A stretch of DNA of 64,000 nucleotides from Oceanospirillum sp964342385 (GTDB taxonomy: Bacteria > Pseudomonadota > Gammaproteobacteria > Pseudomonadales > Halomonadaceae). Below are positions 25,651-34,563 of this stretch, one piece after another. The translations under genes were made by a program, and so were the position numbers. Below the pieces are notes generated by a model. The model saw nothing but the letters and a program-made list of their open reading frames with translations, did not search any database and was not told the DNA's origin. The stretch spans positions 1 to 64,000 of the forward strand of contig CAYFGP010000009.1 in assembly GCA_964342385.1 (NCBI GenBank). The letters run 5' to 3'. Position 1 is the stretch's first letter. Each line of letters begins with the position of its first letter.

Positions 25651-26268
25651 ATGTTAAAACAAATTAAACAGGGTATTGTTTTCGGTGTACTGGCTACGGG
25701 GAGCCTAGCTCTATTACCTGCTGCTTCAGCCCAGGCAGAAACAGCTGTAGCCACCTTTGCTGGCGGCTGTTTCTGGTGTATGGAACCACCATTTGACAAG
25801 CTGGATGGTGTGATCTCAACCACCTCGGGCTATATTGGCGGCCATAAAGATAACCCCAACTACAAAGAAGTCTCTGCAGGTATTACCGGACATACGGAAG
25901 CAGTACAGATTGTTTACGATCCAGATAAAGTGAACTATCAAACCCTACTGGATGTGTTCTGGGTCAATATTGATCCCTTTGCGGTTAACCGCCAATTCTG
26001 CGATAGCGGCAGCCAGTATCGTTCCGGCATCTTTACTCACAACGCAGAGCAACTAAAACTGGCGAAAGCCAGTAAACAGCAAGTCGGGCAAGAGTTGGAA
26101 CAAAAGATAGTAACTGAGATCACCCCTGCAACTAAGTTTTATCCTGCTGAGAGCTACCATCAGGATTATTATCTAAACAATCCTATTCGTTACACCTTCT
26201 ATCGCCATAACTGTGGCCGTGATAAACGCCTGAAACAGGTATGGGGCGATAAATACAGTAAAGTCTAA
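25651..26268 (+). CDS. msrA: Exported peptide-methionine (S)-S-oxide reductase
   Basis: A 205-residue MsrA that repairs oxidised methionine. The catalytic motif AGGCFWCMEPPFD contains the nucleophilic Cys. Further family segments are SGYIGGHKDNPNY, GHTEAVQI and FYPAESYHQDYY, and a C-terminal region with CGRDKRLKQVWG holds a possible resolving Cys. Residues 1-30 form a signal peptide ending near ASAQAE, so it should act in the periplasm, where many MsrA do not. AGGAG precedes the ATG at 25651. Single gene. Confidence 0.93.
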   Translation: MLKQIKQGIVFGVLATGSLALLPAASAQAETAVATFAGGCFWCMEPPFDKLDGVISTTSGYIGGHKDNPNYKEVSAGITGHTEAVQIVYDPDKVNYQTLLDVFWVNIDPFAVNRQFCDSGSQYRSGIFTHNAEQLKLAKASKQQVGQELEQKIVTEITPATKFYPAESYHQDYYLNNPIRYTFYRHNCGRDKRLKQVWGDKYSKV

Positions 26269-26345
26269 TTTTATCTTTACTTATATAAGATATCACTTAT
26301 AAGATAGATCGCAGGCTAGGCAAAATAAAAACAAGGAGGCCTGCG

Positions 26346-27620
26346 ATGGCTCATATAGTAATTCTGGGCGCCGGTACCGGCGGCATGGCAGCGGCTTATG
26401 AGATGCGTCATAAGCTGGGTAAAGAACATCAAATCACAGTGATCAATGAGCGGGATTATTTTCAGTTTGTCCCCTCCAACCCCTGGGTTGCCGTCGGTTG
26501 GCGTGAAGCAGAAGAGATCAGCTTCGCCATCGAACCTCACCTAAAAAAGCACAATATCGATTTTATTGCCCAACGGGTTGACCGTATCGATGCCGATCAG
26601 AAAACCTTACTGCTGGATAACCAACAGGAGGTTTCATACGATCAACTGCTGATTATGACCGGTCCTAAACTGGCCTTTGATGAAGTACCGGGGGCAGGCC
26701 CCGATGGGGGTCACACCCAGTCCGTTTGCTCTCTCCCCCACGCACTGACCTCCTACAAAAACTTTGAAGCACTATGCGAAGACCCAGGCCCTGTGGTGGT
26801 CGGTGCTATGGCTGGTGCCAGCTGTTTTGGTCCCGCTTACGAATACGCTTTTATCATCAACAAAGAGCTGCAGAATCGAAAAATCCGCGATCAAGTCCCC
26901 ATGACCTTTGTCACCAGCGAGCCTTATATCGGTCATCTGGGCCTGGGCGGTGTCGGTGATTCAAAATCCATGCTGGAATCTGATCTGCGTAACCATCACA
27001 TCAAATGGATCTGTAACGCCAAGGTTAGCCGGGTAGAAGCGGATACCATGTATGTGGATGAACACAACGAAGACGGTGAAGTGATCAAACAGCACGAACT
27101 GCCGTTTAAGCACTCTATGATGCTGCCCGCCTTTAAAGGTGTCGATTCTGTTGCTCAAGTACCAGAACTGTGCAATCCAAGAGGCTTTGTCATTGTCGAT
27201 AAACACCAGCGCAACCCAAGCTATCCTGAGATCTGGTCTGCTGGTGTTTGCATTGCTATTCCACCGACTGAAGCAACGCCAGTGCCTACCGGCGTACCCA
27301 AAACCGGTTATATGATCGAATCCATGGTGACTGCTATTGTAGAAAATGTGGATGCCGTACTAAAAGGCGAAGAACCTCACGCACTGGCAACCTGGAATGC
27401 GATCTGCTTGGCAGATATGGGTGATACCGGAGCAGCCTTTGTGGCAATTCCCCAGATCCCACCACGCAATGTCAGCTGGTTTAAAAAGGGTAAATGGGTG
27501 CACTTGGCGAAGGTTGCCTTTGAAAAATATTTTATTCGCAAGATGAAGACCGGCAATCCTGAACCTTTCTATGAGCGCCAGATTCTAAAAATGATCGGTG
27601 TGGAACGTCTAAAGGATTGA
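26346..27620 (+). CDS. sqr: Sulfide:quinone oxidoreductase
   Basis: A 424-residue FAD enzyme that oxidises sulfide at the membrane and passes electrons to quinone. The N-terminus holds the dinucleotide motif VILGAGTGGMAAAYEM. Further family segments are YDQLLIMTGP, GHLGLGGVGDS and IWSAGVCIAIPPTE. Cysteines near CSLPHA, ASCFGPAYEY and AGVCIAIPP are candidates for the sulfide-binding set. The C-terminus is amphipathic (KKGKWVHLAKVAFEKYF), fitting a membrane-associated enzyme. AAGGAGG precedes the ATG. Probably sulfide detoxification or energy gain; no other sulfur genes are nearby. Confidence 0.92.
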   Translation: MAHIVILGAGTGGMAAAYEMRHKLGKEHQITVINERDYFQFVPSNPWVAVGWREAEEISFAIEPHLKKHNIDFIAQRVDRIDADQKTLLLDNQQEVSYDQLLIMTGPKLAFDEVPGAGPDGGHTQSVCSLPHALTSYKNFEALCEDPGPVVVGAMAGASCFGPAYEYAFIINKELQNRKIRDQVPMTFVTSEPYIGHLGLGGVGDSKSMLESDLRNHHIKWICNAKVSRVEADTMYVDEHNEDGEVIKQHELPFKHSMMLPAFKGVDSVAQVPELCNPRGFVIVDKHQRNPSYPEIWSAGVCIAIPPTEATPVPTGVPKTGYMIESMVTAIVENVDAVLKGEEPHALATWNAICLADMGDTGAAFVAIPQIPPRNVSWFKKGKWVHLAKVAFEKYFIRKMKTGNPEPFYERQILKMIGVERLKD

Positions 27621-27817
27621 TAGTAGGTATTCTCACACGCAAAAAATGGATACATCAGGAGACCGACAAGGATGTCATCTTCAATTAAATAACTGAACAG
27701 ATGTAACCAACCAGAACAAATACTCGCACCAGAGAGCAATATCTGGTCAGAGACTGAGACTCTAAGCAAATTAATTCATTTACTATCTACTGAACCCAGT
27801 CACCCTTAAACTGGTTT

Positions 27818-27863
27818 GAGCGCAACCTATTCCCTGCCATTTGGAATGCTTGCGCTCTTTTTT
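27818..27863 (+). terminator. Rho-independent terminator after sqr
   Basis: GAGCGCAA...TTGCGCTC with an inner ATTCC/GGAAT pair, followed by TTTTTT. It ends sqr and faces the small membrane gene at the end of the copper operon. The 198 bp between sqr and this hairpin hold no gene that I can support. Confidence 0.8.
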
Positions 27864-27923
27864 ATGCTGTTTTTTTGATGACTTTTCTGTTTTCGATATC
27901 CAGCTTATTACTGGCTCTAATCA

Positions 27924-28004
27924 TTACTGGGGACGTTTAACCCAGAACCACCAGATAATCAGCCCAATTAGAATCAAACCCGCTACATTAAGCAAGAATC
28001 CCAT
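27924..28004 (-). CDS. 26-residue membrane peptide after copA
   Basis: A tiny frame starting two bases after the copA stop, with AGGAGG ten bases upstream inside the end of copA. The product is one hydrophobic helix (VAGLILIGLIIWWFW) with a basic tail KRPQ. The sequence resembles the N-terminal membrane anchor I recall from small cupredoxin-domain proteins near copper genes, but here a stop follows directly. It could be a free membrane peptide of the copper system or the remnant of a truncated cupredoxin. Translation is likely from the ribosome binding site and coupling. Confidence 0.55.
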   Translation of the reverse strand: MGFLLNVAGLILIGLIIWWFWVKRPQ

Positions 28005-28006
28005 CG

Positions 28007-30292
28007 CTACGCTGCCTCCTGCCTTACAGACACTTTAGATTGTCCCGTACCCTGAGAGTCAGAGTCTAAACGTTTTAATCTCAAACGATTGGCATTGCTC
28101 ACCACTGTAACTGATGACAAAGCCATCGCAGCCCCAGCAAAAGCCGGATTCAATAACCATCCGGTTAGCGGAAAGAGCACCCCAGCTGCCAGCGGAATAC
28201 CAATACTGTTATAGATAAAGGCACCCAGCAGGTTTTGTTTGATATTACGTACAGTCAGGCGAGACACCTGCATCGCATCCGCAATCCCATGCAGAGAGCC
28301 GCCCATAAGAGTCAGGTCAGCACTTTCAATGGCAATATCCGTGCCCGTACCAATCGCAATCCCCACATCCGCTTGCGCCAGCGCCGGGGCATCATTGATG
28401 CCGTCGCCGACCATGGCCACCTGCTGCCCTCCAGACTGGAGCTGTCTGATGGCATCGGCTTTACCATCTGGCAACACCTCAGCAATCACGTCATCAATAC
28501 CGACCTTTTGCGCGACCACCTGAGCCGTTGAGCGATTATCCCCGGTCAGCATCACTACTTTGACACCCTGTGCTTTTAACCGGGCAATAGCAGAGACAGA
28601 ATCCTCTTTAATAGGATCAGAGATTCCAAGCACCGCAACCAATTGTTTGTTTACTGCCAACATCACAGGAGTACAGGCTTGAGCCGCCAGTTGTGCCATA
28701 ACCTCAGCACCCTGGGTACAGTCCACCTGATTAGCGGTCATCAATGCCTGATTACCCAGTAGTAAGTGGTCATTACCTAACACACCTTGAATACCTAAAC
28801 CCGGCTTCGGCTGCACTTTCTCTGCAGCTACGGGCTTTAACTCACAAGCTGCTGCCTTGGCAAGAATGGCTTGCCCCAAAGGATGCTCAGAAGCCAATTC
28901 CAGAGCACTGGCCCATAAGAGTACATCAGACTCGGAGTGATCACTTAAACACACGATATCTGTCAGTTCTGGCTTACCCTGAGTCACAGTACCAGTTTTA
29001 TCCAACACCACCACATCCAACTCCGAAGTCTGCTGTAAGGCATCGCCGCGACGCAGTAAGATACCTCGTTCTGCGGCCTTACCCACACCGACCATAATGG
29101 ACATGGGTGTCGCCAATCCCAAAGCACAAGGGCAAGCGATCACCAGCACTGTCATAGTAGTCACTAACATATAAGCCGATACCGGCTCAGGACCAAAGTT
29201 ATACCAAGCCAATGCAGTTAGGACTGCTATTACCAATACCACAGGCACAAACACTGCAGCGATCTTATCCGCCAAGCGCCCCAAGGCAGGCTTAGCATTT
29301 TGTGCCTGGCGAACCTGATCAATAATCTTTGCCAGTGCCGTATCCTGACCCACACGCAGGGTTTTAATCTTGATACTACCGCTTTGGTTCATAGTACCTG
29401 CGGTGACTTCATCGCCTTTTTTCTTAGCAATGGGTAACGGCTCACCGGTGAGCATGGACTCATCTACCAGGGTTTCGCCATTCATCACCTTACCATCCAC
29501 AGGAATTCGCTCACCCGGACGCACACGAATCATATCCCGCTTCTGGATTGATTCGATGCGCATATCCACCTCTTCACCATCTTCTCGACGGATCAAACGT
29601 GCGGTAGTCGCTTGCAGATTGAGCAATTTACGAATCGCCTGCGAGGCCTGCCCTCTGGCACGGCTCTCTAATGCCTGCCCTAGATTCACCAGACCGATAA
29701 TAAATACAGCAGCTTCAAAATAGACATGGCGGGCTTGTTCAGGTACCAGCTCCGGCCAGACCGAGATCAACATGGAATAGAACCAGGCAGTACCCGTGCC
29801 CAAGGCAATCAGGGTATCCATATTGGCGTAGTGGCGTTTGAACGCCAGCCAAGCACCTTGATAAAAATGACCACCGGAGTAAACCATCACCCCCAAAGTC
29901 AATAAACCAGTCACCAGCCAAAATATCTGCCCGCCGACACTATTTAAGTGCGGCATCACAGGCATAAACATCAGCAACATCAAGGGCACGCCCAGCGCTA
30001 AAGCCACTGCAGTTTTTTTCAGCTGCTGATAGTAATGCTGCTTTTCTTCATCCTGCCGCTGTGCCTCGCCATACTCATCATTCAGCACAGTGGCACCAAA
30101 GCCAGCGTTTTCAATCGCCTGAATCACCTGCTCGGGAGGTAAGGAAGTACTGACCTGCGCAGAACGATCCGGTAGATTCACCTCAGCCTGTTCAACTTGC
30201 TCTAACTGATCCAGAGCAGTCTGTACCTGCTGTACACAACTGGCACAGTGCATGCCCCGTAAGGCCAGACGAAATTCCTGAGTCTGCGACAT
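28007..30292 (-). CDS. copA: Copper-exporting P1B-type ATPase
   Basis: A 761-residue ATPase that pumps Cu(I) out of the cytoplasm. One N-terminal heavy-metal domain with GMHCASC (C16, C19); eight membrane helices; A-domain with TGEP; the metal-binding CPC at 387-389 (IACPCALGLATPM); the phosphorylated D431 in DKTGT; and the hinge MVGDGINDAPAL. The length is normal for a CopA with one metal-binding domain. It is preceded by copZ, with a hairpin between the two, and followed by a 26-residue membrane peptide. Start supported by GGAG. The operon is probably copper-induced through the promoter at 30726-30757. Confidence 0.96.
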   Translation of the reverse strand: MSQTQEFRLALRGMHCASCVQQVQTALDQLEQVEQAEVNLPDRSAQVSTSLPPEQVIQAIENAGFGATVLNDEYGEAQRQDEEKQHYYQQLKKTAVALALGVPLMLLMFMPVMPHLNSVGGQIFWLVTGLLTLGVMVYSGGHFYQGAWLAFKRHYANMDTLIALGTGTAWFYSMLISVWPELVPEQARHVYFEAAVFIIGLVNLGQALESRARGQASQAIRKLLNLQATTARLIRREDGEEVDMRIESIQKRDMIRVRPGERIPVDGKVMNGETLVDESMLTGEPLPIAKKKGDEVTAGTMNQSGSIKIKTLRVGQDTALAKIIDQVRQAQNAKPALGRLADKIAAVFVPVVLVIAVLTALAWYNFGPEPVSAYMLVTTMTVLVIACPCALGLATPMSIMVGVGKAAERGILLRRGDALQQTSELDVVVLDKTGTVTQGKPELTDIVCLSDHSESDVLLWASALELASEHPLGQAILAKAAACELKPVAAEKVQPKPGLGIQGVLGNDHLLLGNQALMTANQVDCTQGAEVMAQLAAQACTPVMLAVNKQLVAVLGISDPIKEDSVSAIARLKAQGVKVVMLTGDNRSTAQVVAQKVGIDDVIAEVLPDGKADAIRQLQSGGQQVAMVGDGINDAPALAQADVGIAIGTGTDIAIESADLTLMGGSLHGIADAMQVSRLTVRNIKQNLLGAFIYNSIGIPLAAGVLFPLTGWLLNPAFAGAAMALSSVTVVSNANRLRLKRLDSDSQGTGQSKVSVRQEAA

Positions 30293-30375
30293 AACATCTC
30301 CCGCGTGAGTTTGATTGCAAAGTTGGTGGCAAGGTTGAGGTAATAACTATTGGCAAGAATAGGGAACAAGAATAA

Positions 30376-30410
30376 AGGTAAGGCAGGCTTTGCCAGCACT
30401 TGCCTTACCT
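30376..30410 (-). terminator. Hairpin between copZ and copA (leaky terminator candidate)
   Basis: A 10-bp stem AGGTAAGGCA/TGCCTTACCT followed on the minus strand by a moderately T-rich TTTATTCTT. It lies between the copZ stop and the copA start, so it may lower copA output relative to copZ or stabilise the copZ message. Confidence 0.45.
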
Positions 30411-30435
30411 AAGCTTGCGCTGTAAATAAAGGCGC

Positions 30436-30639
30436 TTACTTCTTCTCTTCAGCATCAAAACCTGCTTCTTCAACCGCATCAATCAGTACCTGGGCATCGA
30501 CATCGCCAGTGACAATCGCTTCATATAGGGTCACATCAGCTTGCTCAACACCGTCCACCATAATCAGCGCCTCTGTCACAGAGTTCACACAACCATTACA
30601 CGACAGGCCTTCCAGAGTCAGCACAATCTCTTTGCTCAT
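30436..30639 (-). CDS. copZ: Copper chaperone, single heavy-metal domain
   Basis: A 67-residue HMA-fold protein that would carry Cu(I) to CopA. The metal site is GLSCNGCV, where the usual Met of MxCxxC is Leu. The beta-alpha-beta pattern continues through VDGVEQADVTLYEAIVTG and ends LIDAVEEAGFDAEEK. It is the first gene of the copper operon, directly behind a MerR-type promoter. Confidence 0.93.
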   Translation of the reverse strand: MSKEIVLTLEGLSCNGCVNSVTEALIMVDGVEQADVTLYEAIVTGDVDAQVLIDAVEEAGFDAEEKK

Positions 30640-30725
30640 TTACTTCACCACATTGTTTAAAATAAGTTTGATAAAACAGGCGCTTATTCACAATCGCCAT
30701 TATTTAAGCTATTGCTGTTGCAACT

Positions 30726-30757
30726 AGTCTAAACCCTGGAGTGTACTCCAGGGTCAA
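30726..30757 (-). promoter_or_regulatory. CueR/MerR-type promoter of the copZ-copA operon
   Basis: On the minus strand TTGACC (30757-30752) and TAGACT (30731-30726) are separated by 20 bp, longer than usual. The spacer is filled by the palindrome ACCCTGGAGT-NN-ACTCCAGGGT (30733-30754). This combination of an overlong spacer and a central dyad is the hallmark of promoters activated by MerR-family metal sensors such as CueR. No merR-type gene is in the window, so the regulator must lie elsewhere. Confidence 0.88.
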
Positions 30758-30794
30758 GCCTCTTTAACAGGTCGATGGGATTATAAAATATTGA

Positions 30795-31271
30795 TCAGTG
30801 TTTTGGGCGATTCCAGGCTTGATAGATCGGCTCAGGCCAATGGGACTGGAACCAAGCAATCACCGCATCTATTTCCTGATCCGACAGTTTCTCTCCCCAG
30901 GCAGGCATATCACTGGGGATATCAGGACCACGACCATACTTAATCACCTGTCGCAGCTGATCCAAAGGATGATGCCAGGTATGGCCCGAACCATTTAACG
31001 GCGGTGGCAGGTAACGCCCATCTGCCGTGGGTTGACGCCAATCAGGATTTCCCTGGCCAAAACCGCCGTGGCATTGAGCGCAATTCTGCTGAAAGACACC
31101 TTTACCCTGCTCGACCATAGCAGCGCTATACCAACGCCCCGTATCAGACGACTTAATAGCAGCATTAGCTTCACTGGACTGTTTGTATTGCTCATCAGTC
31201 GACGAATTATCACTGCAAGCCGTTATCAGACCGACAACTAACAGAAGAGAGAAGATGACACGTATTTTCAT
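30795..31271 (-). CDS. Class I cytochrome c lipoprotein
   Basis: A 158-residue protein with a lipoprotein signal (MKIRVIFSLLLVVGLITAC) and one heme c site CAQCH. The likely axial Met is in PSDMPAWGEKLSD. The family resembles small monoheme electron carriers next to copper and oxidase genes. An ATG 13 codons upstream exists, but the lipobox fits the ATG at 31271. It could serve a terminal oxidase or a periplasmic reductase, but no partner is adjacent. Confidence 0.88.
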   Translation of the reverse strand: MKIRVIFSLLLVVGLITACSDNSSTDEQYKQSSEANAAIKSSDTGRWYSAAMVEQGKGVFQQNCAQCHGGFGQGNPDWRQPTADGRYLPPPLNGSGHTWHHPLDQLRQVIKYGRGPDIPSDMPAWGEKLSDQEIDAVIAWFQSHWPEPIYQAWNRPKH

Positions 31272-31450
31272 TAATTCAATTCCAAAAACTCTTTGCACAC
31301 ACCTACTCAACCCATACCAGCGACATCCAATCGAATAATCGACGTAATATCAACTGACACGCATCGGGTAACTTGTTTTATCTATAAGGAAAAGAGCGGC
31401 CTCAACCAACCGTGAATCGTTAGCATCTAAGACCACATCTTGAAATGAAT

Positions 31451-31885
31451 CTAATGACGCCAGCAACAGAACAAACTCTGACGATTAATAATCTGAGAAA
31501 TTGAAAATCTGATAGGGAAACAGCAAGCGGCTAACCTGCGCAAGCATAGGCAGAATATGATCAGCAAACACAAAGAAGTAATTTCAAACGGCAGACCCGT
31601 TAAACTATCCTGCTCACAACAACTCATTTCAGGCCAATCACCAGCAGTTGATTCAATATGCATAATCCCATAGTTCCACCCATTTACTATATTATCCTGA
31701 TGCCAATTATGTGAAACCATCACCTGGGACTGGGACTGGGACTGGTTATAGGATGAGACCTGGCCAAGACCGACACTGTTATATGGCTCCTGTATTACCC
31801 CCTTAACACAGTGCAATACAAGTAGCAGTATCAAGCTAATGGGTAGCAACTTAGACAAGAGCACGGACAAGCAAGGCCTCAACAT
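31451..31885 (-). CDS. Putative membrane protein, unknown
   Basis: A 144-residue frame beginning near a hydrophobic segment (LLSKLLPISLILLLVLHCV) with a second one near the C-terminus (ITSLCLLIIFCLCLRRL). Between them are a Ser-Gln repeat (a gggact hexamer repeated in the DNA) and a Cys-Cys-Glu segment. The frame stays open upstream to 31972. No good ribosome binding site is visible. It could be a small copper-associated inner-membrane protein with two helices, or not a gene. The rest of 31272-32164 shows nothing else. Confidence 0.35.
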   Translation of the reverse strand: MLRPCLSVLLSKLLPISLILLLVLHCVKGVIQEPYNSVGLGQVSSYNQSQSQSQVMVSHNWHQDNIVNGWNYGIMHIESTAGDWPEMSCCEQDSLTGLPFEITSLCLLIIFCLCLRRLAACCFPIRFSISQIINRQSLFCCWRH

Positions 31886-32164
31886 GTCGACTAAATATGA
31901 AGACCGTTGTGCAATCAAATGATTCAGCCTGGTGTATCGAAGCAGAGAATGAGACAAATGTACTACCATCAAAAATAGGAATGCTGGACTCTATCTGCCC
32001 ATTAAATACGTATAAAAAACGACACAGCACTTGAAATCCGGGTCATTTGAAACCAACTCTCTATCTGAGTTCCAATATCAGATCTAAATAAGATTTACTG
32101 CGCACTAAAATAACATAGATCTGATCAACTTCTGATCAGATAAGATTATACGAGTCAGACTGCC

Positions 32165-33115
32165 ATGCAAAATACCACCGCTACAGAAACAAACGTCCAA
32201 GCAACGGATACCAACGATCAGCCCTCACAGGACACACAAACGACCTGTGTTATCGCACTGGATTCTCTGGGCGTTATTCGTATCGAAGGTGATAACGCGG
32301 CAAAACTGTTGCACGGTCAGGCCACCAATCATATTGAAAATATGCAAGCCGGTGATATTAAAGCCGCAGCACTGTGCTCACCTAAGGGCCGTATTTACGC
32401 CACCTTTTATGCGTTGCACCAAGGCGATCACTTTAAGCTGATTCTCCCCTGCTCAACCATTGAACACACCTTAACCACTCTGGGGAAATTTGCTCCGCTA
32501 TATCGCTGCCAGTTAAGCGATGCCTCAGAGGAATATCAAGTGCTAGGCCTCACTGCAGATGCCACTGAGCTTGATAACCCAGAGCTCAGTCCAGCATCTA
32601 TTCCAGAAGAAGGTAGAAGCTTACTCTTGCTGTCAAAAGAGCAGGCAACAACCACATTAGAAGTCCTTTCTGAGCAATTTACTCTAGAAAACGAGAACTA
32701 CTGGAACCTGCTCAGTATTCGCCTGGCACGGGTATTCATCGAGCAAGATCAGAGTGATCAATTTATCCCTCAGATGCTGAACTACCAAGCCACCGGCATG
32801 ATTAGCTTTAAAAAAGGCTGTTACACCGGTCAGGAAATTATCGCCCGCGCGCAATACCGTGGTGGTGTTAAAAAGCGTATTCAGCACTTTATTCTGCCTC
32901 AAAACACTGAAGCGCAACCAGGCAGTACGGTTGTCAGTTCGGAAGGTGATGCTGGAGAAGTGTTGCTGACCAGCTACAACTCACAGGGTAATCAGGAGTG
33001 TCTGGCTGTAGTGAAAGACAATGCATTGGAACAGGCACTATATCTAAATGAAATAGATGGCCCGCAACTCCAACTTCTGCCTCTGCCTTATGATTTGGAA
33101 AAGCGTGATATCTAA
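32165..33115 (+). CDS. ygfZ: Folate-binding iron-sulfur cluster protein YgfZ
   Basis: A 316-residue GcvT-like protein that helps repair or assemble certain Fe-S enzymes in a tetrahydrofolate-dependent way. The YgfZ signature KKGCYTGQEIIAR with its conserved Cys is present. Other family segments are GVIRIEGDNAAKLLHGQATN and SPKGRIYATF. Residues 1-27 are a Thr/Gln-rich tail not usual in the family. The ribosome binding site is weak. Single gene. Confidence 0.93.
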   Translation: MQNTTATETNVQATDTNDQPSQDTQTTCVIALDSLGVIRIEGDNAAKLLHGQATNHIENMQAGDIKAAALCSPKGRIYATFYALHQGDHFKLILPCSTIEHTLTTLGKFAPLYRCQLSDASEEYQVLGLTADATELDNPELSPASIPEEGRSLLLLSKEQATTTLEVLSEQFTLENENYWNLLSIRLARVFIEQDQSDQFIPQMLNYQATGMISFKKGCYTGQEIIARAQYRGGVKKRIQHFILPQNTEAQPGSTVVSSEGDAGEVLLTSYNSQGNQECLAVVKDNALEQALYLNEIDGPQLQLLPLPYDLEKRDI

Positions 33116-33240
33116 AACTGTTTTTTCTAAAGCAGCTATTATCCGTAGACACATAACCTCTACAGATAAACCCCAACGCTAGTGCAACAGCCTCTTCTGA
33201 TCTAAGATAAAGCTATCCCTTCAGATCAGAGAGGCTGCCT

Positions 33241-34404
33241 ATGTTTGATCAACACTTACGCACCATTCTGGAATGCGTGGATAATCGCTATTGTGATGAT
33301 TTCTTTAGCTCTATCACCTTGCAACTGGATAAGATCATAGCGGCAGATTACACCTTTATCGCTCGCTTAAACGCCCATGCCCACAGTGCAAAAACCATCT
33401 CACTGGTCGCTAAAGGCCAACTGGCGGACAATATTGAGTATGATCTGAAACACTCCCCTTGTGAAAACGTGGCCGACGATTCTGTCTGCTGCTATCCCGC
33501 CGATGTTTGTCGGGCCTTTCCTAACGACCAGCTGCTGGTCGACATGAAGATAGATGCCTATCTGGGTACACCTCTAAAGGACTCCAATGGACAGGTANNN
33601 NNNNNNNNNNNNNNNNNNNNNNNNNNNNNNNNNNNNNNNNNNNNNNNNNNNNNNNNNNNNNNNNNNNNNNNNNNNNNNNNNNNNNNNNNNNNNNNNNCAG
33701 GTATCGCTCATGAGGTTAATACACCATTAGGGGTCGCCATTACTTCACAAAGCTACCTGGCAGATCAGTTTAAAGAGCTTTGTAAGCAAATGGATCAGGA
33801 AACCCTGACCAAAGAAGGCTTACTGCAATTCAGAGAGGATATGGCCGAAGCTCTACCCTTACTCTATAGCAACCTGACACGAGCTACAGAGCTTATTCAA
33901 AACTTTAAACGTATTGCTGCCGATCAGCATGAAGATAGAGCTGATACCATTATTCTGGATAAGTACTATGAGCAAGTGGTATCGACACTGCGCCCTCTAC
34001 TTAGAGAAAAGGCTGTTGATATTACATTAGACATTCCTACGATCAGCTTATACACCTATCCCAGCGCCCATGCCCAAATCCTGAGTAATCTGATCAAAAA
34101 CAGCGTCATGCACGGCTTCCTGAATACTGGTGGTGAACATAGGATTCAATTAAACGGACAATTAATAGACGACGGTAGGTCTATCAAAATCACCTATAGC
34201 GATAATGGCATTGGCTTTAACGAGGAAACCCGAAAACGCATCTTTGAACCCTTTTACACCACTGCACGCCATAAAGGAGGTGTAGGTCTTGGTATGTCGA
34301 TTGTGTACAACCTGATCAGACAGAATATAGGTGGCGAACTAGAGCTATTAACCCCTGAAACAGGCTTAATGCTGGAATACAGCTTCCCGATTACCGCAGC
34401 TTAA
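33241..34404 (+). CDS. GAF-type sensor histidine kinase interrupted by an assembly gap
   Basis: Two parts of one gene on either side of 100 N. Before the gap (33241-33597) is a GAF-like sensor domain (FFSSITLQLDKIIAADYTF, then VCRAFPNDQLLVDMKIDAYL). After it (33698-34404) is a HisKA-like region with H in AHEVNTPLG, then an ATPase domain with NLIKNSVMHG, YSDNGIGF and GGVGLGMSIV. No membrane helix is visible, so a cytoplasmic sensor is likely. The reading frame across the N run is accidental; the true length and frame through the gap are unknown. GAGAGG precedes the ATG. Confidence 0.75.
   Translation: MFDQHLRTILECVDNRYCDDFFSSITLQLDKIIAADYTFIARLNAHAHSAKTISLVAKGQLADNIEYDLKHSPCENVADDSVCCYPADVCRAFPNDQLLVDMKIDAYLGTPLKDSNGQVXXXXXXXXXXXXXXXXXXXXXXXXXXXXXXXXXXGIAHEVNTPLGVAITSQSYLADQFKELCKQMDQETLTKEGLLQFREDMAEALPLLYSNLTRATELIQNFKRIAADQHEDRADTIILDKYYEQVVSTLRPLLREKAVDITLDIPTISLYTYPSAHAQILSNLIKNSVMHGFLNTGGEHRIQLNGQLIDDGRSIKITYSDNGIGFNEETRKRIFEPFYTTARHKGGVGLGMSIVYNLIRQNIGGELELLTPETGLMLEYSFPITAA
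33598..33697. other. Assembly gap (100 N)
   Basis: Exactly 100 unknown bases, the conventional size for a scaffold gap of unknown true length. It falls between the sensor and kinase parts of the gene at 33241-34404. Confidence 0.99.
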
Positions 34405-34504
34405 TCCGATTTAGTCTCTGTTAACTGCGATTAATCGGTATGATTATGACAGAGGCATAGCAGAGAAAGTGCCTTCCCAAGGGCTCAACCCACTATCACC
34501 GACT

Positions 34505-34545
34505 TATGATCTATTGAGTCTTATTTATCAACTCAATAGATCATA
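34505..34545. terminator. 15-bp inverted repeat between convergent genes
   Basis: Perfect arms TATGATCTATTGAGT (34505-34519) and ACTCAATAGATCATA (34531-34545) with an 11-base spacer, placed between the convergent kinase and ung genes. There is no T-run, so termination by the standard mechanism is uncertain. It may instead protect 3' ends. Confidence 0.45.
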
Positions 34546-34563
34546 GACTGACCGGGACATACG

